This document shows, piece after piece, positions 26,516 to 36,000 of a DNA stretch of 64,000 nt. Numbering within the stretch: the first letter of the stretch is position 1; each line of letters opens with the position of its first letter. The position numbers were made by a program, and so were the translations under genes. This stretch comes from Streptomyces sp. NBC_01497. Lineage in GTDB: Bacteria; Actinomycetota; Actinomycetes; Streptomycetales; Streptomycetaceae. Location: the NCBI RefSeq assembly GCF_036250695.1, contig NZ_CP109428.1:464824-528823 (forward strand), given 5' to 3'. The notes beneath the pieces were generated by a model. It made no database searches, had not been told where the DNA came from, and saw only the letters and a program-made list of their open reading frames with translations.

Positions 26516-27032
26516 GACTTCAACCCTCCGGGATTTTGACGACGCGGCGGTGGAGGCCCGCCCGTACGGGCAAAGCCAAGTGTCGGAGCCGTATCCTGTG
26601 TCGGACGCCCGCCGGAGACTAAGCGAGATATGTCTCAAGAATTCCGAATCCCAAGACAGAATCCGAAGCCGGACGGAACACCTCAGCCACGAGTCCGACG
26701 CCCGGATAGCGGCCTCCGCCAACGGCATTTTTGTGCCGAAAGCGGCCTTCGCGCCAGGCTCCTGCCTGGCTTTTGTGCGGCCCGGGAACGACGAGTCGGG
26801 TGTCGGCGTCGATGGCGATCTGTTGGTGGTGGACTAGCGGCTGTTAAGTAGCTCATTGGTGGGCCGAGCCTGCGACGCAAGGGACACCAAGCAAGATGGA
26901 CGCTTGCCGCCGTTCCGGGACCGAGATCCCCGCAGTCAGGTCGGTTGCACCATGCTTCGTTCCTACCCGGCGCGGGACAGGCGGGTGACACCAGGATCAA
27001 GGTAGTGGGCTGCGCTCTCGCCAATAAGGCCA
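26516..27032. other. Intergenic region between msrB and msrA
   Basis: About 0.5 kb with several short frames on both strands; none has a ribosome site plus natural composition. Nothing recognised. Confidence 0.35.
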
Positions 27033-27587
27033 TTAGGCAGAGGTCCCATCACGCCTTGGCAGCACCCAATCTTTGCGGGGGAAGTGGCACGTGTAACCGT
27101 TCGGGTAATTGATGAGGTAATCCTGATGCTCGGGCTCCGCCTCCCAGAAGGGGCCAGCTGGCTCGATCGTCGTCACAGCTTTACCCGGCCATAGACCGGA
27201 CGCGTCGACATCCGCGATCGCGTCCTTTGCGACCTGCTCCTGCTCAGGCGAGAGGGGGAAGATCGCCGAGCGGTAACTCGCGCCGATGTCGTTTCCCTGG
27301 CGGTTCAGGGTCGATGGGTCGTGGATCTGGAAGGAGAACGCCAAGATGTCGCGGTAGGTCGTCTGGGCCGGATCAAAGACGACCTCGACCGCCTCGGCGT
27401 GGCCGGGGTGATTGCGGTACGTTGCGTGATCGTTCTCCCCGCCGGTGTACCCGACGCGCGTGTCCAGCACGCCGGGTTGCCGGCGAATGAGGTCCTCCAT
27501 ACCCCAGAAACACCCGCCGGCTAGGACAGCCGTCTCGGTGTCCGGTTGGCGGGTGATCTGTCCGGTGTCGTGAATTCCGCTGGTCAT
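27033..27587 (-). CDS. msrA: Peptide methionine sulfoxide reductase A
   Basis: 184 residues. The catalytic motif GGCFWGMED is near residue 27, followed by [20 protein letters not shown] and the conserved [12 protein letters not shown] and [11 protein letters not shown]. The enzyme reduces Met-S-sulfoxide in proteins (and free), with thioredoxin as electron donor; a thioredoxin gene is at 35357. GGAGGAG lies just upstream of the ATG. Appears intact. Confidence 0.92.
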   Translation of the reverse strand: MTSGIHDTGQITRQPDTETAVLAGGCFWGMEDLIRRQPGVLDTRVGYTGGENDHATYRNHPGHAEAVEVVFDPAQTTYRDILAFSFQIHDPSTLNRQGNDIGASYRSAIFPLSPEQEQVAKDAIADVDASGLWPGKAVTTIEPAGPFWEAEPEHQDYLINYPNGYTCHFPRKDWVLPRRDGTSA

Positions 27588-27929
27588 GATAGGCGCTCCT
27601 CCCTGTTGATGATTTCGGCCGCTTCGAACGGCGAGCGGTACTCGCCATTTCCCTGTGTCCCGGGCTCGAAGAACGGGACGAAGCGAAGCGAAGCGTGATC
27701 GAGCTCATCCAGTCGCTGGTCGCCGGCGTCGGTTTGGCCATATCGAACACGCGCCCAATCCCAGAGTAAGTCGGGAGCCAAAGATCGCAAATTGCCTGCC
27801 GTAACGGCGCTGGACTGCGGTCAGAGCCGACATCGTGGGGCTCAACGGTGGCCGTGTCCTTGATCAGAGCATCGACCGGGCCGCCAGACAGCAAGTCGTC
27901 GATGGTCCCGAGTGTCGTTGGTCGAATCG
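27584..27929 (-). pseudogene. Frameshifted, truncated gene upstream of msrA
   Basis: Two frames together read TTLGTIDDLLSGGPVDALIK, HDVGSDRSPAPLRQAI and then SLAPDLLWDWARVRYGQTDA, ending INREERLS four bases inside the msrA start. The frame change is near 27785, and the 5' end is cut by a MITE at 27930. Coupling to msrA suggests an old operon partner; family not recognised. Confidence 0.4.
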
Positions 27930-28087
27930 CTAAGGGCTGTCCCGTAACTCCCGTGGGCGCTCGACGTCGCCCGTTTCGGTCCGATTCGGAGCGCCTCATA
28001 CATGGCCGAGAGTGGGACAGATACGGACAAGTCCCGGTCTCGAGGCCAACCTGTTGTCCACCTCAGGCACTTACGGGACAGCCTTAG
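27930..28087. repeat. MITE copy 2 (158 bp)
   Basis: Inverted ends CTAAGGGCTGTCCCGTAA (left) and TTACGGGACAGCCTTAG (right) enclose about 120 bases with no coding capacity. It truncates the gene upstream of msrA on its right side. See the copies at 8396 and 46782. Confidence 0.8.
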
Positions 28088-28095
28088 CTTGATCT

Positions 28096-28867
28096 TTAAC
28101 TTGTGCGTCGTGGTCGTGGGGTAGTTGGCTTCGTCTTTTGCCGCTTCGCTGGGTGGTGTCTGGCGGATGTGTGCACGTCGTAGCGTGGCGTGGGCCAGGT
28201 GTTCTTCTGGCCTGGTGGCCGTCCGGTGCCTGGGCGGGAGGGTTTCGGTGCGCGGGCTGGGCAGGCGGCTTGTAGGCGGATGTGCCGAAAGTCGCGGCGG
28301 ACGCGGGCCGGGGTGAGCCTGTCCGGGGAACTCGGCTTCTCCCAGGGGTGGCGGCGGTCGGCGGCCAGGGTGCGGGCCAGTCGCAGTTGGGTGTAGGCGG
28401 CCAGAACGAGCCAGGTCCAGCGGTCGGCCGCTTCCGCAGTACGGATCTTGGGGCAGGTCCAGCCGAGGGTCTGATTGAACAGGCGGAACGTGTGCTCGAT
28501 GTCGAAGCGTCGCAGGTAGGCCTGCCAGAGCCGGTCGGTGTCCGCGGGAGTGGCGTCGGTGCCCGACCACCACAGCCAGACCGGCTTTGGGGTGGCTCCG
28601 CTGGGCAGGTGGCTGATGTCCAGACGGATCACTGTGCCTTCGACGATCGGCAGGGTTGCATCGGCTGCCGCCCAGGATGAGCGATGGGTGAGTTTCGGGT
28701 GCAGCCGGTCCCAAGAGCGGGCGAGTGCGGTGCCGTAGAGGCGGGTGTGGTTGAGAGTTTCGACGTCTGGTGTGCCCCAGGTGTCGGGCCGGCCGAAGAC
28801 GAACTCGGCGCGGTGTCGGGGTGGCCGGCCCGTGGTGTGCGGCTGCCGGGTTGGGACGGACCTGGGG
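28096..28867 (-). pseudogene. DDE transposase, 5'-truncated (copy 1)
   Basis: The frame from about 28867 reads FVFGRPDTWGTPDVETLNHT, YGTALARSWDRLHPKL, PVWLWWSGTDATPADTDRLW, RRFDIEHTFRLFNQTLGW and AADRWTWLVLAAYTQLRLAR to a basic C terminus. The Glu of FDIEHTFR is the likely last DDE acid. The N-terminal third is missing, cut by the adjoining IS3 element. A second truncated copy of the same family is at 38172. Confidence 0.65.
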
Positions 28868-28893
28868 CCTTGACCCCGAATCCTGAATACGGG

Positions 28894-29795
28894 TTATGCG
28901 GCTGGTGCCAGCGTAGTTGGTGTGAGGTGGCGGGCGTTCTCGAAGGCGATCGGTGATCGTTGTCCGAGGCGGGAGTGTCGGCGTCGGGTGTTGTAGCGGT
29001 GGAGCCATCTGAAGGCGTCGAGTCGGGCCTGGCGTTCGTCGGGCCAGCTCTTTCGTCCCTGCAGTGTCTCGCGTTTGAAGGTCGTGTTGAAGGACTGGGC
29101 GAGTGCGTTGTCTGCGCTGGAGCCGACCGCGCTCATGCTTCGTCGGGCCCCTGCTGACCTGCAGGTTTGAGCGAAGGCCCTGCTTGTGTACTGGGCTCCG
29201 TGGTCGGTGTGCATGATTGATTCGGCGAGGCTGCCGCGGGTGCGGACCGCCGCGGCAAGGGCGTCGGTGGCGAGGTCCGCGCGCATGTGGTCGGCGATCG
29301 CCCAGCCGGCCAGACGGCGTGAGGCGAGGTCGATGACGGTCGCCAGGTAGCAGAATCTCCCGCCGTCGATGGGCAGGTAGGTGATGTCGCCCACGTACTT
29401 CGTGCTGGGTTTCTCGGCGCTGAAGTCGCGGCCGATAAGGTCCGGTGCTTTGGCCGCGGCCGGGTCGGGGACGGTGGTGCGGTGCCGGCGTCGCAACCGG
29501 ACCCCTTCGAGCCCGGACGCCCGCATAATCCTGGCGACGCGTTTGTGGTTGACGGCTTCACTGTTCGTCTCGCGAAGTTCGGCGGTGATCCGTGGGGCTC
29601 CGTAGGTGCCGTCCGATTCCTGGTGCACCGCCCGTATCCGGGCGGCCAGCCTCGCATCGCCGCCTGCCGGGCGGCCCGGTCCGCGGCTGTCCGGCGCCAG
29701 TAGTAAAGGCTCGAGCGGCTCACGCCGAGGATGCTGCACAGCCGCTTCACGCCGTAGCGGCGGTGGAGGTCGGCGACGCACTGGAAGCGGTTCAC
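28894..29795 (-). pseudogene. IS3 transposase OrfB, frameshifted and E-to-Q
   Basis: N terminus VADLHRRYGVKRLCSILGVS, then a shift near 29670 into DARLAARIRAVHQESDGTYG. Catalytic positions: Asp in VGDITYLP, Asp in MHTDHGAQYTS, and the third acid replaced by Gln in DNALAQSFNTTFKRE. So it is disabled by both a frameshift and loss of the last acid. Confidence 0.7.
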
Positions 29796-30091
29796 CAGCG
29801 CGTCTCCCCGGCGAAATACTTCGCCGCTTTGCGGAGGATCTCGCGTTCCTCCTCCAGCTCGCGGATCTTCTTCCGCAGAGCCGCGTTCTCCGCTTCCAGC
29901 GGGGCCGGCGGCTGGGCCGGTTCCTGCGTCCGGCGTCCCCGCGGACGGCTTGCTCCGGCAACCCTCACCCAGTTCCGCAAGGTCTCTGGATTGATCCCCG
30001 GATCGGCGGCGACCGACCTGATCGTCGCGTCGGGCCGCGACTCGTACAGCGCGACCGCGTCCGCCTTGAACCCCGGCGGGCAGTTCTTCAT
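29792..30091 (-). CDS. IS3 OrfA
   Basis: About 99 residues: a helix-turn-helix (FKADAVALYESRPDATIRSV, LRNWVRVAG) followed by a leucine zipper (LEAENAALRKKIRELEEERE ILRKAAKYF pattern). It overlaps orfB by four bases, the usual set-up for frameshifted OrfAB production. Confidence 0.75.
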   Translation of the reverse strand: MKNCPPGFKADAVALYESRPDATIRSVAADPGINPETLRNWVRVAGASRPRGRRTQEPAQPPAPLEAENAALRKKIRELEEEREILRKAAKYFAGETRW

Positions 30092-30167
30092 GACCACGAG
30101 ATGTCCGTTCTCAGATCCGCAGGATCCAGTGTCTCGTGTGTCCAACATCAGGGGTCAAGGCCCTCTC

Positions 30168-30352
30168 GGTGTTCACCCCGAGATCACCGGCGACCGACTT
30201 AATCGTCGCTCCCGGCCTCGACCGGTACAACGCGACTGCGTCCGCCTTGAACTCGGCGGGATAGTGCTTCATCCCCACGGGGACTCCGTTCTCCTGGACC
30301 GACAAGATCCAAGTCTCTCCGGTGTCCAAGATTTGGGGTCAAGGCCCCTGCT
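30168..30352 (-). pseudogene. Remnant of a second IS3 orfA
   Basis: HYPAEFKADAVALYRSRPGA and TIKSVAGDLGVNTE match the neighbouring OrfA start at about 80 percent, then break at the inserted element. The outer end GGGGTCAAGGCC of this older copy is at about 30337-30349. Confidence 0.65.
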
Positions 30353-30512
30353 CTACGCCCGCACCTGGACCTCCGAAGCGGAGCGGACCCGGGCGATCGC
30401 GGTCTGGAACGTCCACCACAACTACCACCGGCCGCACACCACCGCAGGGAACCGTCCTCCTGCCTCACGCCTCCCCATGAGCGTCACAAACGTCACGGTC
30501 AGCAACATCTAG
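30353..30512 (+). pseudogene. IS481-type transposase C-terminal fragment
   Basis: Reads TRAIAVWNVHHNYHRPHTTA and GNRPPASRLPMSVTNV to a TAG at 30510. The NYHRPHTT.. GNRPPASR pattern is the C terminus of IS481-family integrase-type transposases. Everything upstream is missing. Confidence 0.6.
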
Positions 30513-30754
30513 ACGGCCTGTTGACGTTGCCTGGCAAGCCACTTGCCGATGTTCATTCCGCACACGGTGACGCCGGGCAGGACGTCGGCCCCTTCTCCGG
30601 CGGCGACCAGCTCGTGCAGGGCGGCGTAGTGTCGCTGCCACTCCGCCGGCCAGGCCGGGTTCCGGTGCTCGTCCACGGCCTCCAGTGCGGTCTTCCACTC
30701 GGCCTGGTCGTCCAGCGCGATCGAGCGGCGCAGATTGGACACCCATTGCTCCAC
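30509..30754 (-). pseudogene. Remnant of a telomere helicase (TtrA-like) HA domain
   Basis: About 80 residues: WKTALEAVDEHRNPAWPAEW then QRHYAALHELVAAGEGADVL and GMNIGKWLARQRQQAV. This matches the helicase-associated repeat of the terminal helicase at 60194 (DEDWDCPWPLDWQRHYRILA ... LGRWLQRQ). No helicase core remains; both ends are cut. It suggests that a terminal helicase gene once lay here. Confidence 0.6.
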
Positions 30755-30775
30755 GGGTCGATCCGGTGTCGTCGC

Positions 30776-31024
30776 TTATGGCGAGACCCGGACGGCTTTC
30801 ACGGTGGGCGGTTGCTGGTAGCGGCTGGTGTGGATGATACGGACTTCTGCCTGGTTGCTGATCTCTGCCTGGACGATGCCGCTCTCGTCGGTGTAGATGG
30901 GGTTGCCACCGGGGCCTGTGCGATCCGTGCGGTGGACGAGCACTGTTTCGTCTTCGCCGCCCGGTTCCTGGAAGACCAACTCGTATCGGACTACGTGGCC
31001 GGCCCCTCGTTCTTTGTCTGGCAT
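30776..31024 (-). CDS. DUF6296-like small protein
   Basis: 82 residues from ATG 31024. Pattern RYELVFQEPGGEDETVLVHR, TGPGGNPIYTDESGIVQAEI, EVRIIHTSRYQQPPT is that of a small beta-rich Streptomyces family I remember as DUF6296. Usually found beside another small protein, as here. Function unknown. Confidence 0.6.
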   Translation of the reverse strand: MPDKERGAGHVVRYELVFQEPGGEDETVLVHRTDRTGPGGNPIYTDESGIVQAEISNQAEVRIIHTSRYQQPPTVKAVRVSP

Positions 31025-31099
31025 GCATGTCACCGCCCGCGGAGTGAGGTCCTGTCGGTAGTCGCAGCGCGCCGCCGGCAACGGCATCGGCGGGGCTTT

Positions 31100-31327
31100 T
31101 CAGGTTCTGGGCCATTCGTGCGGTCGGCTGCCCTGCCATTCAATCCAGGCGGGGTCGTCGATCGCTGCTTCGGGGTCGTCGATGCCGGCTTTTTCCAGGA
31201 AGACGGCCAGGTCCACGTCGGAGTGGGCAACGCCGACGATCTCGTCGTGTCCGCCGGAGCGCCGCACAGAGACGTGCCGGCCGCCGGTTGCAGTCGGTCG
31301 ATGTACGACGATTGGAGCGCTCTCCAC
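31100..31327 (-). CDS. Small conserved-looking hypothetical protein
   Basis: 75 residues: VVHRPTATGGRHVSVRRSGG, then EIVGVAHSDVDLAVFLEKAG and DDPAWIEWQGSRPHEW. Natural composition and a Trp-rich C terminus; such proteins are common in Streptomyces genomes. It lies directly upstream of the DUF6296-like gene on the same strand, likely an operon. The GTG start is uncertain. Confidence 0.5.
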   Translation of the reverse strand: MESAPIVVHRPTATGGRHVSVRRSGGHDEIVGVAHSDVDLAVFLEKAGIDDPEAAIDDPAWIEWQGSRPHEWPRT

Positions 31328-31535
31328 CTTCCCATCGTGCCATTGCGGGCACCATCAGGCATGTCACGGGCTCTCCACGCTTCGGCGCACGCCAACGCGT
31401 CACGGATGGCCCACCGCCCAGCCGGCGCTGCAGCCCGAACGTCCTTCAGCTTGTCCTACCTCCCAAGCGTGGGTCTGAGGCGGTCATTCGTAAGAGGACG
31501 TTCCGGTGAAAAAAAGGGATAGTTCATGGGTTGTA

Positions 31536-32369
31536 TCAGGTTATAGGTGTTTCGCCGGTTGCTCGTTTCTCGAGGTTCGAGATCATCGCGAGGCGGATCA
31601 TGCTCTCGGAGTGCGCAGGTTTGGTCTCGTAGTCGCGGGCCAGGCGGCGGTGCATCATGATCCATCCGAAACTCCGCTCGACGACCCAGCGCCTGGGGAT
31701 CACCGAGAAGCCTTTGACCTGCTCGTTCCGTGGGACGACGTCGACGTCGATGCCGAGGGTGGCGCCGTGCTCGATGGCCTTGGTCTTGTAGCCGGTGTCG
31801 ACCCATGCCTTGGTGATCGTGGGGTGGTCTGTGGCGAGTTGGGTGAAGAGTTGCTTGCCGGCCTCGTTGTCGGAGACGCTGGCGGCGGTCACGATGACCA
31901 GCAGTAACAGGCCGAGCGTGTCAACGACGATGCTGCGTTTCCGGCCCACGATCTTCTTGCCGGCGTCCGTGCCCTGGGTGTCGGTGGGGACGCTGGTCGC
32001 GGTCTTGACGCTCTGCGCGTCGATCACGCACGCGGTGGGTTCCGCGGTGTGTCCTGCCTGTTCACGGACCATCCGGTGCAGGTGAACGCCGAGCTTCTCG
32101 ATGGTGCCGTCGGCGGTCCAGGCGCTGAAGTAGCCGAACACGGTGGTGTGCGGCGGGAAGTCGTGCGGCAGGTAGCGCCAGGGGACGCCGGTCCGGTTGA
32201 GGTAGAGGATCGCGTTCATGACTTCTCGCAGATCAGTTAGCTTGCCGCCGAGGTGGAGCGAAGTCTTCTGGCGCTCGGCCCGCCAGGCCGTCAAGGTCGG
32301 TTCCATCAACGCCCAGCGGGCATCGGAGAGATCACTCAGGTACGGCCGGCGTGGCTGCGAAGAAGTCAT
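31536..32369 (-). CDS. IS5-family transposase
   Basis: 277 residues from ATG 32369. Motifs: LSDARWALMEPTLTAWRAER, DFPPHTTVFGYFSAW, first Asp in [26 protein letters not shown], second Asp in AWVDTGYKTK, Glu in RRWVVERSFGWIM. All catalytic positions are kept, so this copy may be active. Composition of the flanks falls to lower GC at both sides. Confidence 0.85.
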   Translation of the reverse strand: MTSSQPRRPYLSDLSDARWALMEPTLTAWRAERQKTSLHLGGKLTDLREVMNAILYLNRTGVPWRYLPHDFPPHTTVFGYFSAWTADGTIEKLGVHLHRMVREQAGHTAEPTACVIDAQSVKTATSVPTDTQGTDAGKKIVGRKRSIVVDTLGLLLLVIVTAASVSDNEAGKQLFTQLATDHPTITKAWVDTGYKTKAIEHGATLGIDVDVVPRNEQVKGFSVIPRRWVVERSFGWIMMHRRLARDYETKPAHSESMIRLAMISNLEKRATGETPIT

Positions 32370-32692
32370 AGGGATACTCAGGCATGGGGTTCCGGACCGG
32401 GCATATCGCTCGATCGAGCGAGGCAAAAGCCACTTTCAGAAGGTTCTTCGAACCGGACAGGAGCTATCGGATGAAACAGGGCTTAAACGCGCGGTCACGT
32501 CCACTGAAGCTGCAGACGCAAATCACCTGTTCTGCCTGGATGCGGCCAAACCCGGCACGACACAACCACCTCAAACCGTCACGTAAATACCACGAACGTC
32601 CTCTGATGACCCAATAGCAGAAAGGTGCTGCTGACCTGCAAGGATGCGAGTGTCTAGGCCGTATCCGTTGCGAGAGTCAGGGCACCTTTCCG

Positions 32693-34030
32693 GTGGGCGA
32701 GCGTACAGGGTGGGATCGTCGGCTGCGTGTACGGGCCGACGGCAAAGGGCTGGTCGGGCATGCCGGAGCGGTACTGCTGCGTCGGTGCGCCGACCGGATG
32801 GGGTTGACCAGGGCCCTGGCTGATGTGCTGCCGGTGGGCGTCGGGCACGTCTGGCGCGATCGGGGGATCGTGGTGGTCCAGCTCGCGGTGGCCATCGTGC
32901 TCGGCGCGACGAACCTGATCGAGGCCGAGCAACTCGGCCTGCACCAGGGAGGACTGTTCGGCCCGGCCGCTTCGGACTCCACCGTCCGCCGCGCCCTGCT
33001 CGATCTGGACAACGCCGCACTCACGCTGATCGCGAAAGCCCGGCGGAAGGTCCGCCGTCACGTGTGGTCGCTCATCACCGCGGCCTCGAAGAAGGAGAAG
33101 GCCGCAGCCACGTTCAAGGGCACGTTCGGGTTCCACCCCCTGGCGGCCTGGTGCGCGAATACCGCCGAGTGCCTGGCCATGGAGCTCCGGCCGGGCAACG
33201 CCGGAGCGAACACCGTCGTCGACCACCTGCGGGTCCTCACCTCCGCACTGGCCCAGATCCCGTATTCCAGCGCCGCCAAGCTCCTGATCCGCGTGGACGG
33301 AGCCGACGCCACCCACGGCCTGCTGGAGCATCTGGTCGCGCTGAACACCAAGCGGCGCACGGTCCGCTTCAGCGTCGGATGGAAGATCACCGACGAGGAC
33401 GAGACTGCGATTGCGAAGCTGCCCGACAACGCCTGGGAGACCTCGCTGAAACAGGACGGCTCGCTCCAGGAAGGCTACTTCGTGGCCGAGTTGACCGGCT
33501 TGAACACCCGGGAGGGCTGGCCGAAGGACACCCGGCTGATCGTCCGCCGGGTCAAGCCCTCGGGCCGCCAGATCAAGAAGCTGACCGACTTCGAGAAGAA
33601 GACCGGCTGGCGCTACTCGATCACCGCCACGAACATCGGCCGGATGTGGGGCGTTTTGGGCTCGCATCAGGTGCAGTTCCTCGACGCCCTGCACCGCGAT
33701 CACGCCGAAGTGGAAGATCGAGTACGGACGAACAAGGCTCTTGGCCTGCGCAATCTTCCCTCGACATCGTTCGCGGTGAACCAGGGGTGGATGCTCACCG
33801 CGAATCTCGCTGCCGACCTGGATGCCTGGGTCCGCCTCCTTGGCCTGCACGACATCGATGGCCTGGCCGGCGCCGAGCCGGACACCATGCGATTCCGCCT
33901 GTACCACCTGCCCGCCCGCCTTGCGAAACACGCCCGCAACCGGTGGCTCCGCATCGAGACCACCTGGCCCTGGGCGTCAGCGTTCACCACCTGCTGGCGC
34001 AGGCTCACAGACCTCCCGGCCGTCACCTGA
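32693..34030 (+). pseudogene. IS1380-family transposase with in-frame deletion of the first catalytic Asp
   Basis: 445 residues in one open frame. Family features: SDSTVRRALLDLDNAALTLI, FKGTFGFHPLAAWCANTAEC, RPGNAGANTVVDHL, LIRVDGADATHGLLEHL (second Asp), KITDEDETAIAKLP, AEVEDRVRTNKALGLRNLP (Glu). Between VRRHVWSLI and TAASKKEKAAAT the usual segment with the IVIDIDATL-type first aspartate is missing, about 25-35 residues, without loss of frame. The enzyme should be inactive. Confidence 0.7.
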
Positions 34031-34494
34031 CATCCGGCTCCCGCCCCGACGAAGACCAGAACGGAGGAAACCCGCACCACCCCCCGGAGACGTGGAACCC
34101 CGGCGCATCCGCAGCGTCACGCGAAGGCCCGCCCCGAACGACGTGGGGACATTACGGGCGAACCGTCAAGTCGATCAACAACCGAACCCCACTGACGAAT
34201 CGAGGCCAACCATCAATAAATATTTCGCCTGAGCGTCGACTGCGAAGTGTTCTGCCCGGATACCGTCGGATCCGCGAGCGCAGTGAGCTGGACCACCTCA
34301 CGTCCAACTAAGAAAGGAGCAGTGCCCAGGCCGACTCTTCACGTAAACCGACAATTACTCCCAGCGGATCGGAAGAGCGTTGTGGGGCGGGTCATGAACC
34401 ATCTCCCGCGTGCCGTCATGTGCCAGACGTCGTATGGTTAAGACCACGGACGTTTCCGAGTCCGAAGGGGCGATGTGTAGGAGTAGGAGGCGAT
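34031..34494. other. Gap after IS1380; promoter region of the DUF417 gene
   Basis: No gene seen. The first part is probably the right end of the IS1380 element; AT-rich DNA near 34200 and a mixed stretch before 34495 with GTAGGAGGCGAT mark the control region of the next gene. Confidence 0.35.
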
Positions 34495-34962
34495 ATGGGT
34501 AAGGGGATCCCACTCAGCGAGAAGCTGCAACAGCTAGGTAAGCCCCTGTTGCGCGCAGGGCTCAGCCTCAATCTGTTGTGGATCGGGCGGCTGAAGTTTG
34601 AGGACTATGAGGTCGAGAACATACGTCCTGTCGTAATAGGGAGCCCTCTCCTATCGTCCCTTGCTGAGCGACTGGGCGAGCACCGTCTAGCAAGGGGCGT
34701 GGGTCTCACGGAGATCACGATGGGGGCCATGATTGCGTCTAAACCGGTGGCGCCTAGGGTCGCCGCAATAGGTAGCTTGGGTGCTATCGCAATGTTCGCA
34801 TTCACGCTCAGTTTTCTGGTCACGACGCCAGAGGCGTGGCAGCCTGAGAGCAGGGAACCCAAGCTGTCGCCGGCCGGGCAATTCATCGTGAAGGATGTCG
34901 TCATGATGGCTGGGGCTATGCTGACAGCCAGCGAAGCACTCGAGGCCACCAAGCGCGGATAA
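34495..34962 (+). CDS. DUF417 (YkgB/RclC-like) membrane protein
   Basis: 155 residues from ATG 34495, with a strong GTAGGAGG site upstream. Pattern LLRAGLSLNLLWIGRLKFED and YEVENIRPVVIGSPLLSSL, then EITMGAMIASKPVAPRVA and two hydrophobic helices (GSLGAIAMFAFTLSFLVTTP, FIVKDVVMMAGAMLTA) is typical of DUF417. The best-known member, E. coli RclC, belongs to the reactive-chlorine response. Here it lies between methionine sulfoxide reductases and thioredoxin, which agrees with a role against oxidants. GC is lower than average. Confidence 0.75.
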   Translation: MGKGIPLSEKLQQLGKPLLRAGLSLNLLWIGRLKFEDYEVENIRPVVIGSPLLSSLAERLGEHRLARGVGLTEITMGAMIASKPVAPRVAAIGSLGAIAMFAFTLSFLVTTPEAWQPESREPKLSPAGQFIVKDVVMMAGAMLTASEALEATKRG

Positions 34963-35089
34963 AACTTAATGATTTAAACCGCTTCTCGACCCGGGGCCTC
35001 GTCGAACAGAGCGGGTTGACAGGGCTCACTTCCTACCCCACTCTTTAGTACTCCAGTAGCGGTTCGTGTCATGCGGTGTATCTTTGTTG

Positions 35090-35193
35090 GTCGCGGTGGC
35101 TGCCGGATGGCTTTCCGACTTTCGGTCGAGTCGGGATGGACCACGGGTGCCATAGTCAACGTCGACGGCGGCGTTGTGGGGGACCGCAACTGA
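35090..35193 (+). pseudogene. SDR oxidoreductase C-terminal remnant
   Basis: The last ~30 codons read SVESGWTTGAIVNVDGGVVG then DRN and TGA, which is the C terminus of a short-chain dehydrogenase, nearly the same as SESSWTTGAIFNVDGGIMAG in the intact gene at 43342. Upstream sequence is in the wrong frame or missing. Confidence 0.55.
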
Positions 35194-35356
35194 CTGGCCG
35201 TACACGACAGATGAATGTCCCGTTTGGATCTGTCTGAGGTGACCGAACTGTTGAGGCATGCGGTTTGCAGAAGCGCTGCAATAACGCCCTACCTTGTCAG
35301 CTCATCGGAATGAGAAAACGCACCCCAAATAATCTTTGCAGAGCATGGAGAAAAAC

Positions 35357-35686
35357 ATGGCAAGTATTCATGTGGTAAATGTAATGGACAGTGACTTCGA
35401 GACCGAGGTCCTCAGTTCCAAGGTACCCGTCCTGGTCGACTTCTGGGCAGCTTGGTGCGGCCCCTGTAAGATGCTGGCCCCGGTCGTTGATGCACTTGCC
35501 GATGACTACGTGGGAAGGCTCAAGGTTGCCAAGCTCGACGTCGACGCGAATGCAGCCACAGCACAGAAGTATCAGGTGCAGGGAATCCCGCTGCTTCTTC
35601 TCTTCAAGGAAGGTGCGGTAGTAGAAGAGGTCTTGGGTGCTCAACCGCGCATGGCTGTCGAAGGATTTGTGGTCAAGCATCTCTGA
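35357..35686 (+). CDS. trxA: Thioredoxin
   Basis: 109 residues from ATG 35357 (GGAG six bases upstream; an earlier ATG at 35345 is too close to it). The fold signature VPVLVDFWAAWCGPCKMLAP with the WCGPC redox pair is near residue 31, followed by KLDVDANAATAQKYQVQGIP with the cis-Pro. It would pass electrons from thioredoxin reductase to MsrA and MsrB, both encoded 8-9 kb away. No reductase gene is in the window. Lower GC than neighbours. Confidence 0.92.
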   Translation: MASIHVVNVMDSDFETEVLSSKVPVLVDFWAAWCGPCKMLAPVVDALADDYVGRLKVAKLDVDANAATAQKYQVQGIPLLLLFKEGAVVEEVLGAQPRMAVEGFVVKHL

Positions 35687-35759
35687 GGGTACACACGATC
35701 AAGCAACAGGGGTGGCAGTATAAAGCGAGACGTCATAGGGGCTGACGATTGATGCTTGC

Positions 35760-35997
35760 GTGCGGTATCACCGGAGGATGAGGTATCCACAGGGTGGCGG
35801 GCTGACCGCTGAACGACAGTGCAAGCGCGAGGAGTTACGGCTTCAGGCGGCTGAGCGGTTTGCCCTGGGCGAGGGCAGTTCAGCGATCGCCAGGGATCTG
35901 CGGGTCAGTGTCCGGTCGGTGCAGCGATGGCGTCGTGCATGGGCCGGGGGCGCCCCACGATCCCTGCGGTCGCAGGGGCCCGCATCGCTGCCGCGGC
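35760..35997 (+). pseudogene. IS630-type transposase N-terminal fragment
   Basis: Reads RYPQGGGLTAERQCKREELR, ERFALGEGSSAIARDLRVSV and RSVQRWRRAW then SLRSQGPASLPRL. This is the N-terminal helix-turn-helix of a Streptomyces IS630-family transposase. An IS5 element sits exactly after codon LPRL, and no catalytic part is found on its far side. Confidence 0.6.
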
Positions 35998-36000
35998 TAA

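Larger units (their letters stand above)
28868..30167 (-). mobile_element. IS3-family element, inserted into another IS3
   Basis: Ends are GGGCCTTGACCCC at 28868 and its reverse complement GGGGTCAAGGCCC at about 30153-30166. It contains orfA and a frameshifted orfB. It interrupts the orfA of a related element whose remnant runs from 30168 to 30352 and ends with the same GGGGTCAAGGCC, so one IS3 copy jumped into another. Confidence 0.75.
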
